38,047 nucleotides of DNA, taken from Solimonas soli DSM 21787. GTDB taxonomy: Bacteria > Pseudomonadota > Gammaproteobacteria > Nevskiales > Nevskiaceae. The notes below the pieces were generated by a model that saw nothing but the letters and a program-made list of their open reading frames with translations, was not told the DNA's origin and searched no databases. The DNA lies in contig NZ_KI440839.1 of NCBI RefSeq assembly GCF_000474945.1, positions 1 to 38,047 of the forward strand, in the 5' to 3' direction. The position numbers were made by a program, and so were the translations under genes. Positions 8,565 to 16,553 of the stretch are shown in pieces. Every line of letters starts with the position of its first letter. Position 1 is the stretch's first letter.

Positions 8565-9116
8565 CTAGCTCTTCCAACGTGTTTTGACGATGCCGCAAGG
8601 GTTCCCGGCATAAACCATGCCGGCGGATGCGTCCTGAGTCAAAACGGATCCGGCGCTAATAACTGCCTCGCGACCCACGGTTACCCCTGGGCCAATAAAC
8701 GTCGCCGCTCCGATCCACGCCCCGTCCTCAACGAGGATAGGCTCATTTCTATACGGCATAGTTACAATGCGGTAATTATGATTTCCAGTACATAGGAATG
8801 CTCGTTGAGATATACAGCAGTTGGCACCAATAGAAATCCTATCCAAGTTCAAAAGAAATACTTCCTCGCCAATCCAGACGTCGTCACCAACGAAAAGCTT
8901 CCATGGCATGTGAATATTGACTCGCGGCTTTATGACGCATCCGCTACCAATCCGCGCACCAAATAGGCGAAGTAAAGAACATTTTATCTTACTAGGCCAT
9001 GGAATTGATGTTAAAAAGAAAACTCGTTTTGTAATATACCAGATAGCTTCGAGCATAAGCGGCGCGCCGCGATCGAATGGCGATGCATCAAAATCTGAAA
9101 GTCTTACTTGCGTCAT
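8565..9116 (-). CDS. wcaF: WcaF-like sugar O-acetyltransferase
   Basis: A 183-residue left-handed beta-helix acetyltransferase of the maltose/galactoside acetyltransferase class, closest in layout to WcaF (182 residues in E. coli). It begins with the family start MTQVRLSDFDASPFDRG and includes GARIGSGCVIKPRVNIHMPW. Hexapeptide turns run through VGDDVWIGEEV, GNHNY and GAWIGAATFIGPGVTVG. It should use acetyl-CoA to acetylate a sugar of the lipid-linked repeat unit at the cytoplasmic face. The frame is open to 9242, but the ATG at 9116 avoids overlap with the preceding gene and gives the family N-terminus. It sits 16 bp after the wcaE-like gene, the same order as in E. coli. Confidence 0.88.
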   Translation of the reverse strand: MTQVRLSDFDASPFDRGAPLMLEAIWYITKRVFFLTSIPWPSKIKCSLLRLFGARIGSGCVIKPRVNIHMPWKLFVGDDVWIGEEVFLLNLDRISIGANCCISQRAFLCTGNHNYRIVTMPYRNEPILVEDGAWIGAATFIGPGVTVGREAVISAGSVLTQDASAGMVYAGNPCGIVKTRWKS

Positions 9117-9132
9117 TCTTATAAGGCTAAAG

Positions 9133-9888
9133 TTATCGAAAGCTAGATAATATGCGCAGGCCCACCGTGGATATGCCGCGTTTAAAGAAACTCCTGGCGC
9201 GTATCCAGAAAGGGAGGCCAAGGACATCACGCTGAATTGCATATGGCTCCATGAATAGGCGCCTAGGGTTGCGGTAAGAAGTGTCCCCTACTCGAAATTT
9301 AACGAGTGGCATGTTTGTATAGCTCTCGTGGCTTCTTCGTTTGACAAGCTGAGCGGCCAGATAATAATCCCCACAAATTCGATAGCGCAGATCGTATGGT
9401 TCATCTTTAACAAGTTTAGTACGATAATAAGTAGCTTGCTGATTAGCGGGCACGCCATGCCAGATATAGCTGTTCGAAGACCGCGCTAACCGAGTTATCG
9501 AACGACCGCTGGGAAGAATTAATTCGGCAGCACCGAATAAGACGTCCGGCGCTTCAGCCAACAAAATTTCCGCAACAGTTCGGAGAGTGTTAATTGAAGG
9601 CAACACATCGCCAGCATTGAGAAAGACGAGGTATTCACCGTTCGCAAGGGCTGCGCCCTTGTTCATAGCATCATATATTCCTTCATCTTTTTCACTAAGC
9701 CATGAAAAATTAGATATAGTTACGCTACGAAGATATTCAACCGAGCCATCAGTAGAAGCGCCATCAATAACAATCCACTCGTAGTTATTGAACGTTTGCC
9801 GCCGAAGGCAATCGTGGACATCGATCAATCCCTTCCTATCATTGAAGGATACTGTGATCACGCTAATTATATGTTTCGACATATTCAT
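9133..9888 (-). CDS. wcaE: Glycosyltransferase family 2, WcaE-like
   Basis: A 251-residue GT2 enzyme with the GT-A fold. The N-terminus has the strand SVITVSFNDRKGL, then WIVIDGASTDGS with the first acidic nucleotide-binding residues, SEKDEGIYDAMNKGAALANGEY, and the metal-binding region FLNAGDVL. These features, the length (248 in E. coli WcaE) and its place between wzy and wcaF support the WcaE assignment. It should add one sugar to the undecaprenyl-linked repeat unit on the cytoplasmic side; donor and linkage cannot be told. The start ATG overlaps the wzy stop by four bases (ATGA), so the two are translationally coupled. There is no transmembrane segment. Confidence 0.86.
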   Translation of the reverse strand: MNMSKHIISVITVSFNDRKGLIDVHDCLRRQTFNNYEWIVIDGASTDGSVEYLRSVTISNFSWLSEKDEGIYDAMNKGAALANGEYLVFLNAGDVLPSINTLRTVAEILLAEAPDVLFGAAELILPSGRSITRLARSSNSYIWHGVPANQQATYYRTKLVKDEPYDLRYRICGDYYLAAQLVKRRSHESYTNMPLVKFRVGDTSYRNPRRLFMEPYAIQRDVLGLPFWIRARSFFKRGISTVGLRILSSFR

Positions 9889-11165
9889 GAAAAACCAATT
9901 ATCCCCCGCTTATTCTTAAATTTAAGGGGCGATTCGTTTTGAGTCTGCCGATCATTATCGAGAACACAGCAGAAAAAGCCCCAAAAGAACCAGAATGTCG
10001 ATAAAGCAACCAGAAATCCGCCTAATGACATCGCAACACTGCATAATATACAGAACGACCAAGCTGCAGATTTTTTGCTTCTAGCCTCGGCGCCTAATAA
10101 TTTCATTTTCCATATTAGAATTGAAAACGGCAACATCATAATGAGCAGGCCAATAATTCCGTGCCAATGCATCATCCCGACGAAAGAGTTATGAATATGT
10201 ACCGTAGCGTCGCCGGCATGTATTCCGGATGAAAGTGTTGGTGTTCCCAAGCCAAATATGGGACTTTCTTTATATTCTTCCAGCCCTGCTGTTGTTGTAT
10301 TGAATCTTGTTCGAACAGAAATATCACTTCCAATAGATTCGGGGTTTATGGCATTGGCAGCAATTGTGATAACTATTATTCCCAGAAGAATTAATATTCC
10401 GGGAATGAGACTTCGGACTCTGGAAAGCATCTTAACTGGATAATAACCCAAAATTGCTAAGCCAAATATCAACCAACTCGTTCTGGAGTAAGTGAAATAA
10501 GAAAATATTGCGCCAAAGAATAGGAATAAAATTTTAAATTTCTTGTCATTGCTAAGAAAAAGCAATGGCAACGTTGCGGCAATCACAATACCGCTATAAG
10601 AAGGTTCGTACCACACAGAATACGCGCGATTTGCGCTAGCCCAACCGGAAAAGACGGTGATTCGTGTGGCTGATGTGTCTGGAGGACTACGAAGGAACGA
10701 AAAAAATTCTGGCAGGTCGTAAACCTGCGCGAAATATGTATAGATGCCATAAATGAATAATCCGGAATGAATATTAATCATCAAAAAAACCGGATCAACA
10801 CGACGCCGCATTGATTCCGTGTAAAATGCATACCCAACAAGTCCGCAAAAAAATAGTACGCCATAAAAAAGGGACTGGCGAATGTTGGTGGCCACCAAAG
10901 CCGCGTCGGCGGTAAAAAATGATACAAAGGAGCCAATTAAAAAAAGAATACTAAGTGCGGCCGGCCACTGAGCGAAGCGAGCACTTTTTCCCTTGGTGAC
11001 GAGACTAAGAATTACAAATCCTACGGAAGTTAAATAAGCTGGGATTCTTACAGATACGACGGAGGAGAATAGTAGCGTGCTATTAAGTAAGGGGATCGCT
11101 AGCAAAGCCAGCAAAAGAAATGTGTACGGTTTCTTACGCACGACCGCGCCCGATTGCCTCACCAT
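9885..11165 (-). CDS. wzy: O-antigen/exopolysaccharide polymerase (Wzy-like)
   Basis: A 426-residue very hydrophobic protein with about ten to twelve predicted transmembrane segments. The large loop region (roughly 160-200 and 270-320) includes SGWASANRAYSVWYEPSYSG and GLGTPTLSSGIHAGD, and the segment after it reads HIHNSFVGMMHWHG, as in the O-antigen ligase/Wzy superfamily. It should polymerise flipped repeat units at the periplasmic face of the inner membrane. Its place between wcaC and wcaE is that of wcaD in E. coli, whose product is the colanic acid polymerase. The start is uncertain: ATG 11165 overlaps wcaC by 32 bases, and GTG at 11141 is an alternative. It is AT-rich compared with the flanking housekeeping genes, as is usual for polymerases. 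Confidence 0.85.
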   Translation of the reverse strand: MVRQSGAVVRKKPYTFLLLALLAIPLLNSTLLFSSVVSVRIPAYLTSVGFVILSLVTKGKSARFAQWPAALSILFLIGSFVSFFTADAALVATNIRQSLFYGVLFFCGLVGYAFYTESMRRRVDPVFLMINIHSGLFIYGIYTYFAQVYDLPEFFSFLRSPPDTSATRITVFSGWASANRAYSVWYEPSYSGIVIAATLPLLFLSNDKKFKILFLFFGAIFSYFTYSRTSWLIFGLAILGYYPVKMLSRVRSLIPGILILLGIIVITIAANAINPESIGSDISVRTRFNTTTAGLEEYKESPIFGLGTPTLSSGIHAGDATVHIHNSFVGMMHWHGIIGLLIMMLPFSILIWKMKLLGAEARSKKSAAWSFCILCSVAMSLGGFLVALSTFWFFWGFFCCVLDNDRQTQNESPLKFKNKRGIIGFS

Positions 11166-12342
11166 ACGCCTGCTTGTACATGGTCATCATGACCCCGCCA
11201 CTAAAACGCCTCAGTGCCTTTTCACTTAGCATTTTCCTATTGAAAATGGAAGGCCGGCTTTTAACACGCTCCAGAAATGAATTTAGGTCCGCCAGTGGAT
11301 GCGAATCTACACCACCTAATACAGCTCGAGCAGCTGGACTATCAACCGCCAAAACAGTAACACCACACGCCATTGCTTCTGCCATCACCAGACCAAATGT
11401 ATCTTTTTTTGAACTAAATATAAGGTAATCACAAGAAAATAGGATTTCAGCCAGAGTCTGTCTATCCGTCAGAGTGCCGTGATTAATGACGTTGGGATTG
11501 AAAAAAGGAGAATTTTGTCCAACGGTATGAAGAATAACATTACCGCCCCCCAATAGCTTATTGATTAGTTCATGATCGGTTTTCGTGGGATCTGATAAGT
11601 CCTTGGCTATAACGATAATATGAACCCGCGTATTATCGCGCTGCTTATTAGTTTCCCAATTAATTCTCCGGACACTTTGCTCAAAATCAAAGTCAAGGCC
11701 ATTAGAAATCACCTTTACTTGCTCCGTGGGGAAAACAGTTTTGAACATGTCAGCTACAAACGGAGTCGGTGCTACGATAGTCATCATTGGGATTAGCGGT
11801 GCTAGTGTTTTTTGCTTGTACCTTCTCATCGAGGCCGACACATCGATCATGGCTGGCGGATAATTTTTCTGTGTCGGGCATTTTCCGCACCCAACGGTCC
11901 ACCGCATACAGTTTTCGATAAAAGCACACCTACCTGTAAGCAACCAAAAGTCATGCGCCGTCCAGACGATTGGTTTCTGTGAGACACGTAATTGCTTGCT
12001 CAACCAGCCGAGGGGTAAATAGTAGCTGTGCGTGGCGTGTAAATGGATTACATCAGAATGCTTGATGGCTGCCTCAAATGAAACTGCTCTATCTCCGTAG
12101 GGAGGCAAAACCTCTACTCCAGCAATTCGGTGGGCGATAAAATTGGTCATCGCTCCAATTTTGCTGCCGAGTTGCCGCGCTCCGGGGATATGGGCCTCTT
12201 CCGGCGATCTTCCGGCACCCGGGCCGTATCCATAGAAGAATTCGCTTTTATCGCCCGCTTGCATTAAGCGACGGTGCAAATCGAGACCTACTTGAGCGGC
12301 GCCACCTTCGGCGAGCCTAACATTGACATGAGTTACTCGCAT
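11134..12342 (-). CDS. wcaC: Colanic acid-type glycosyltransferase WcaC
   Basis: A 402-residue GT4-type enzyme closely matching WcaC. The N-terminus VTHVNVRLAEGGAAQVGLDL corresponds almost word for word to the E. coli protein (NVRLAEGGAA), as do VWTAHDFWLLTGRCAF and GCGKCPTQKNYPP, which carry four conserved cysteines. The C-terminal donor-binding half has FSSKKDTFGLVMAEAMACG, the E-x7-E like signature of GT4. It transfers a sugar to the growing lipid-linked repeat unit in the cytoplasm. It overlaps wcaB by ten bases upstream and wzy by 32 downstream, which argues for tight co-translation. Start at ATG 12342. Confidence 0.91.
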   Translation of the reverse strand: MRVTHVNVRLAEGGAAQVGLDLHRRLMQAGDKSEFFYGYGPGAGRSPEEAHIPGARQLGSKIGAMTNFIAHRIAGVEVLPPYGDRAVSFEAAIKHSDVIHLHATHSYYLPLGWLSKQLRVSQKPIVWTAHDFWLLTGRCAFIENCMRWTVGCGKCPTQKNYPPAMIDVSASMRRYKQKTLAPLIPMMTIVAPTPFVADMFKTVFPTEQVKVISNGLDFDFEQSVRRINWETNKQRDNTRVHIIVIAKDLSDPTKTDHELINKLLGGGNVILHTVGQNSPFFNPNVINHGTLTDRQTLAEILFSCDYLIFSSKKDTFGLVMAEAMACGVTVLAVDSPAARAVLGGVDSHPLADLNSFLERVKSRPSIFNRKMLSEKALRRFSGGVMMTMYKQAYGEAIGRGRA

Positions 12343-12887
12343 GGTGGACTGCAGGATTCCAATTTTAGCGGAATAGTACGTGCGGGATTGCCGACTGCCA
12401 TGTGATACGGGGGCACATCCTTAATTACGACTGCGCCAGCTCCGATCACCGAATGATCCCCAATCTCAATGTCACCGATGATTGCGGCGTTAGCGCCAAT
12501 TTCCACATAATTTCCGATTCTGGGAGATTTTTGTTGGCGCCCATATTGGTCCAGCTTGCAACCAATCGTGATGCAATGACGAAGGCGGCAATAATCACCG
12601 ATTACGGTGTTTTTATTCACAACAATTGCGTAGGCATGATCCACGATAAGACCTTTTCCAATTGTCGTCGCTGCGGGCAACTCGAATCCGAACCAATATT
12701 CAGTTAATAATCGATAAATAACCAATACTGGAAGCGCCCACAGTGAGTGCACCCAAAAGTGTTTCCTATGAACGGACGCCGCGTGAGCCAGTCGATAAAA
12801 GACAATCAGTGGCAACTTTATGTTGCCGTGATTACGCTTTACGTCTTCTGCAATCAGATTGAAAACGTTCATGATAAAGTTCATCAT
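12333..12887 (-). CDS. wcaB: WcaB-like serine O-acetyltransferase family acetyltransferase
   Basis: A 184-residue acetyltransferase of the serine acetyltransferase-like hexapeptide family. Matches to WcaB include LWALPVLVIYRLLTEYWFG, ATTIGKGLIVDHAYAIVVN, RLRHCITIG and IGNYVEIGANAAIIGDIEIG. It probably acetylates a sugar of the repeat unit. The frame is open to 12938, but the ATG at 12887 overlaps the stop of the GT2 gene in the ATGA manner seen throughout this operon, so that start is chosen. The wcaB-wcaC order is the same as in E. coli. It is the second of three acyl-transfer enzymes in the locus, with WcaF and the membrane acyltransferase at 19728-20807. Confidence 0.89.
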   Translation of the reverse strand: MMNFIMNVFNLIAEDVKRNHGNIKLPLIVFYRLAHAASVHRKHFWVHSLWALPVLVIYRLLTEYWFGFELPAATTIGKGLIVDHAYAIVVNKNTVIGDYCRLRHCITIGCKLDQYGRQQKSPRIGNYVEIGANAAIIGDIEIGDHSVIGAGAVVIKDVPPYHMAVGNPARTIPLKLESCSPPCE

Positions 12888-13606
12888 CGGATAGCGCTGC
12901 GCGCGCGATAAAGCCAGTACCAAAGCTCTCGACGCCATGCAGGATCTGACAGATGTGTGCGCTGTGCACGGCGTGCCTCTCCGAGTGAACGTACAAGCTG
13001 ACGCGAGCTGACCCCGGTACCCGCCATTACTGTAACCACGCCCCGAAAATGCCGCGCACGCAGATCGGATTTGCGAAGAAGAAGCTCATAGTCGAGGGCG
13101 ATTTTGTATGTTTCGTCATACTGTCCAAAGCGGCAAAATAGCTCGCGCGCATGAAACGCCGCTGGATGGGGAATGCACATCCGGCGGCGTAATTTTGACG
13201 GATTGAAAACTTCTCCGATCACTTGCCCGTCGTGAGGTCCACCGTCGAACTTGAGTTGGCCGTAAATCACGTCCCACCCCTGCTGTAGTTCTGCGCTGGC
13301 ATGTGCCATCACGTCGGGAGATGCAAGGACATCGTCGGCCCCAATGAAAAGAAACCAATCACCGGATGCTTTGTCGATCGCTTTATTCCAAGCATGCGCG
13401 ATGCCCCGATCCTTCGCCGACTCCCAATAACCGATATGAGCCGCCCATTGCGTGAGAATATCGGCTGTACCGTCAGTAGAGCCGCCATCCATAATAATCA
13501 ATTCTTTGTTGTTATATGTTTGCTCGACGAAGCTCTTAAGGCAGCGCTCTATGGTGTTGGCCCCGTTGAACACAGCCACTATCGTGGTGATGCGTGGCCC
13601 CATCAT
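12884..13606 (-). CDS. Glycosyltransferase family 2 (in the wcaA position)
   Basis: A GT2 protein of about 240 residues. It shows ITTIVAVFNGANTIERCL, LIIMDGGSTDGTADI, KDRGIAHAWNKAIDKASGDW and FLFIGADDVL, the usual GT-A donor and metal sites, then an LDYELLLR segment further on. It occupies the position of wcaA, directly before wcaB, but by sequence it resembles WcaE-type GT2 enzymes at least as much, so I leave the symbol empty. The ATG at 13606 overlaps the stop of the glycoside hydrolase gene (ATGA) and is preferred to the upstream frame to 13660. It adds one sugar of the repeat unit; the linkage is unknown. Confidence 0.86.
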   Translation of the reverse strand: MMGPRITTIVAVFNGANTIERCLKSFVEQTYNNKELIIMDGGSTDGTADILTQWAAHIGYWESAKDRGIAHAWNKAIDKASGDWFLFIGADDVLASPDVMAHASAELQQGWDVIYGQLKFDGGPHDGQVIGEVFNPSKLRRRMCIPHPAAFHARELFCRFGQYDETYKIALDYELLLRKSDLRARHFRGVVTVMAGTGVSSRQLVRSLGEARRAQRTHLSDPAWRRELWYWLYRARSAIR

Positions 13607-15297
13607 GGCTTGTTTTTCACGCTCAATGGCTTGAGGATCCAATTGCTTTGAAATTGGCATGCTATGAAATAAATTCCACTTATCGTGTTAGCTGGGATTT
13701 TCAGCTGGCCGTCAGCGGTGATCTTTAGCGGAGTCGGCGCGGCGGTGAGGCCGTCTATCTTCAACGTATCACCAGCGCGAGCGGATAATGCAGATTCGAC
13801 ATGTACGTCGAAAAATCCTGGGTCGGCAATACGCGCAAATATTGGGCTCCCGCTCAGCTGCGGTAGCGCACCCGAAAGCGGACGGCCCATCATGTCTTCC
13901 CAATTACCCAGCGACTCCGGCAATTTCGGCGTGGGTGCGCCGGCAGGTGCCCAGGCGGTAAGAACACTATGATCCGGGGTGCGATAGACCACCATCTCCG
14001 TTGTCGAACCGGTGTCCAATCGTCTGCTGTCAATCGCTGGCGAGAGCCAGCGGACCACGTTGGCGAACGCAGCATAGGCTGGCTTGGGGGTTCCATCAGC
14101 ATGGACGACGGAAAATTCGCGCACGCCCGCTTGCTGCGAATTAAAGCGAAGGCAGAAGTAAAGGAGAGCGTCGATCTTTTCGGCACGCATCAACGCCAGC
14201 GAACGGGTCAAATATTGTGCTTGCACAAGTTCGCTTACCGGCGGTTGCCAGCCGCCCGCCGCAGTCGTCCATCCCCATTCACTCATATAGATCGGCATCT
14301 CTGCATGGCCCGTCTCGACAAGAAACGCTTTGATCTCGCGGATCTTCTGTATAAATTTTCCTTCCGGCGCCGTCCCCTCAACGTAAGGATGAATGGAAAG
14401 TCCGTCTATATGGTCGAAAAAGCCAAGTCGCTGATAGCGCCGCAGGCGGTCGACATCCAGATTGGCGAAGGTTGGGCCAATAATCTTAGTCGATGGCCGG
14501 GCAGTCCTGATGATGTCCGCAATCGTGATGAGCATTTTCACGAGATCGGCTTCATTGCCTTGCCAAGCGTATTCGGGCTCGTTATATATCTCGAAATACG
14601 GCGCAAATGGTTCGATGTCGTTTGCGAACATCGCCACTAGTTCCTTGAACTTGTCCCAGTCTTTGGGCGCCGCCAGCTTCTTTGTTCTAGTCGTGCTCGG
14701 GTCAGATGTAAGCCAATCTGGTAGCCCATACGCTAATGTGCCAATGAGCTTCATACCTTGATAATCGCCACGCTTGCGGCGCTGACTGATTATCCTTCCA
14801 TCCTTGTCGAGTCTATAGTCACGCAGGTTCCATATTTGCCGTGCCCATGTGGAACCCGCTTTCAAAGCCTGTTTGGGATCTCCATGCACGGTCCAGATTC
14901 CAAATGGAGAATGAGGATCCGCAGAAGCTGCCTGCCCAATTACAGCCGCTGTGGTGCTCCAAGATCCTGCTTGCCCTGTGACCTGAGCGTCGATTGCATA
15001 ATAACCGCGCTGAGGCAAGTTCAGAATCACGTTGGGCGCGGGTAACGCCGGCAGAGCCAAGTTAACAGTTTTGCCATATTCGTCTTTCACCGTTAACGCC
15101 AACACCTTGGCACCAGCTATCGCAGGGGTTATTTCGACGCTGGATCGTTCAGCTGTGAAAATGTTGTCCTTTTCGCTGCTTTTAAAGGCAATAGCGCTGG
15201 ATCTATCGCGTTGAGGCTGCACCGCTGCGACGTCGAACGACAATAGCGCTGCCAGCATAGCCACTAATATGCGAAAACAGCGCTGGACGTTGATCAT
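13603..15297 (-). CDS. Secreted clan A glycoside hydrolase, PslG/GH39-like
   Basis: A 564-residue protein with an N-terminal signal peptide (hydrophobic stretch about 8-25, likely cut near DVAA). Domains in order: a small beta-rich N-terminal module (about 30-125), then a (beta/alpha)8 barrel (about 130-420) with acid/base Glu240 in FEIYNEPEYAW and candidate nucleophile Glu340 in IYMSEWGW, then a beta-sandwich tail. The two glutamates in NEP and SEWG contexts are typical of clan GH-A, as in GH39 and PslG. Such enzymes in exopolysaccharide operons trim the polymer in the periplasm or release it. The start at 15297 overlaps the GT4 stop by four bases (ATGA); the frame also stays open to 15414. 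Substrate unknown. E. coli colanic acid genes have no equivalent. Confidence 0.83.
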   Translation of the reverse strand: MINVQRCFRILVAMLAALLSFDVAAVQPQRDRSSAIAFKSSEKDNIFTAERSSVEITPAIAGAKVLALTVKDEYGKTVNLALPALPAPNVILNLPQRGYYAIDAQVTGQAGSWSTTAAVIGQAASADPHSPFGIWTVHGDPKQALKAGSTWARQIWNLRDYRLDKDGRIISQRRKRGDYQGMKLIGTLAYGLPDWLTSDPSTTRTKKLAAPKDWDKFKELVAMFANDIEPFAPYFEIYNEPEYAWQGNEADLVKMLITIADIIRTARPSTKIIGPTFANLDVDRLRRYQRLGFFDHIDGLSIHPYVEGTAPEGKFIQKIREIKAFLVETGHAEMPIYMSEWGWTTAAGGWQPPVSELVQAQYLTRSLALMRAEKIDALLYFCLRFNSQQAGVREFSVVHADGTPKPAYAAFANVVRWLSPAIDSRRLDTGSTTEMVVYRTPDHSVLTAWAPAGAPTPKLPESLGNWEDMMGRPLSGALPQLSGSPIFARIADPGFFDVHVESALSARAGDTLKIDGLTAAPTPLKITADGQLKIPANTISGIYFIACQFQSNWILKPLSVKNKP

Positions 15298-16553
15298 GAG
15301 GACGTTCTTGCTCTCAGCATGGCTTCGTAAATTCGGCAGTACGCCATTGCCACGTCGATATCTCTTAACTGCCGTTCGGCAGTTTCTCGGCTTTGACGGC
15401 GCAACGAGTCGCAATCTGCATCCAGTAGCGACACGATTCCTGCAGCCAAGTCACTCGCGTCGAAGGGCTGTGCGCGATAGCCGTTGTAGCCGTTCCGGAT
15501 CAAGTCCTTGAAGCCGCCAATGTCAAAAGCGGCGCAAGGCGTACCGCAGGCTAAAGCCTCAACCATGGTATTGGGCAGGTTGTCTTGCATTGAAGGGGCA
15601 ACGAAAACATTTGCAGCAGAATAAGCTAGTGCCAGCGTCTGCTCTTCGCTCACGTTGCCTAAGTAGTGGGTGGGCAAACCGCCTAGTTGCTCGTTATCCC
15701 GCGCCGCATTGCCAAATACCAGCAACCGCGCCCCGCGCACTTTAAGATCTTCCGCTCGTGCTGAGAGAGCCGCGCGCAGATACTTGTAACCTTTGCGCGG
15801 ATCGTCGGTGCTAGATGTAGCGCCGAACAGCAGCAGTGGGCCGCCCGGTTCTAGGCCAAGCTGTCGGCACGCCTCGGCACGAGCTGTAGGCCGGTAAAGA
15901 TCCAGATCGATAGCATTAGCAATCGTATGGCTCGGCTGATGGGCCATCAATGCACTCCGATTCGCGCATTCTTGCAACCAGCGGCTTGGGCAGATCAGAT
16001 GAAGAGTCTTGTTCTGCCAGCGCCGCTGCTTAAGCGCGTAAATCTTTGCATCCCAGTCAATACCCCGCAAAGTCGGTGGGCGATTGCTTGCGAAATAGCC
16101 GGATTCCCAGCGCGCTCCCAATGCGTCTTCTTCGTAATGCGCCGCACCGGTAAATGCCCACATATCATGGAGCGTCCAAGCGACCGGCGCACGTAGTTGA
16201 GCGATCTCGCCGATCGACAACGTTCCCAAGCCAATCCAGTGCAGATTCACAATATCTGGCTTGGCGCGATTGGCCCAGAATCCCAGTCCGCTGGGCGCGA
16301 GATTGAGCGAATGGCGAATTCGATTGCCATCCTTCTGTAGCGCACTCAATCGATCTTCCACCCAGCCATACGCCCGGCTAGGGAGCTTGCGTATCCCGTG
16401 CAACGGTGCATGAACGTGCTCGTCTTGTGATCGCTTGCGGACCACCAGCATCTGGCTATCGATGCCAATCTTTCTCAGACCTGCATGCAATCGATGCGCT
16501 GCCCGCGCAGCGCCACCCTGGACGTCGAAGTGGCTGACATGCAGCACCTTCAT
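15294..16553 (-). CDS. Glycosyltransferase family 4
   Basis: A 419-residue GT-B fold enzyme. The acceptor half starts MKVLHVSHFDVQGGAARAA, with VAWTLHDMWAFTGAAHY resembling WcaC. The donor half has LLLFGATSSTDDPRKGYKYL and VAPSMQDNLPNTMVEALACG with the GT4 E-x7-E signature, followed by TPCAAFDIGG. It transfers a hexose or deoxyhexose to the lipid-linked intermediate. It lies directly after the pyruvyltransferase fusion gene with a four-base overlap; in E. coli the pyruvyltransferase gene wcaK is likewise followed by a GT4 gene, wcaL. Sequence similarity to WcaL itself is not evident, so this is positional only. Confidence 0.87.
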   Translation of the reverse strand: MKVLHVSHFDVQGGAARAAHRLHAGLRKIGIDSQMLVVRKRSQDEHVHAPLHGIRKLPSRAYGWVEDRLSALQKDGNRIRHSLNLAPSGLGFWANRAKPDIVNLHWIGLGTLSIGEIAQLRAPVAWTLHDMWAFTGAAHYEEDALGARWESGYFASNRPPTLRGIDWDAKIYALKQRRWQNKTLHLICPSRWLQECANRSALMAHQPSHTIANAIDLDLYRPTARAEACRQLGLEPGGPLLLFGATSSTDDPRKGYKYLRAALSARAEDLKVRGARLLVFGNAARDNEQLGGLPTHYLGNVSEEQTLALAYSAANVFVAPSMQDNLPNTMVEALACGTPCAAFDIGGFKDLIRNGYNGYRAQPFDASDLAAGIVSLLDADCDSLRRQSRETAERQLRDIDVAMAYCRIYEAMLRARTSS

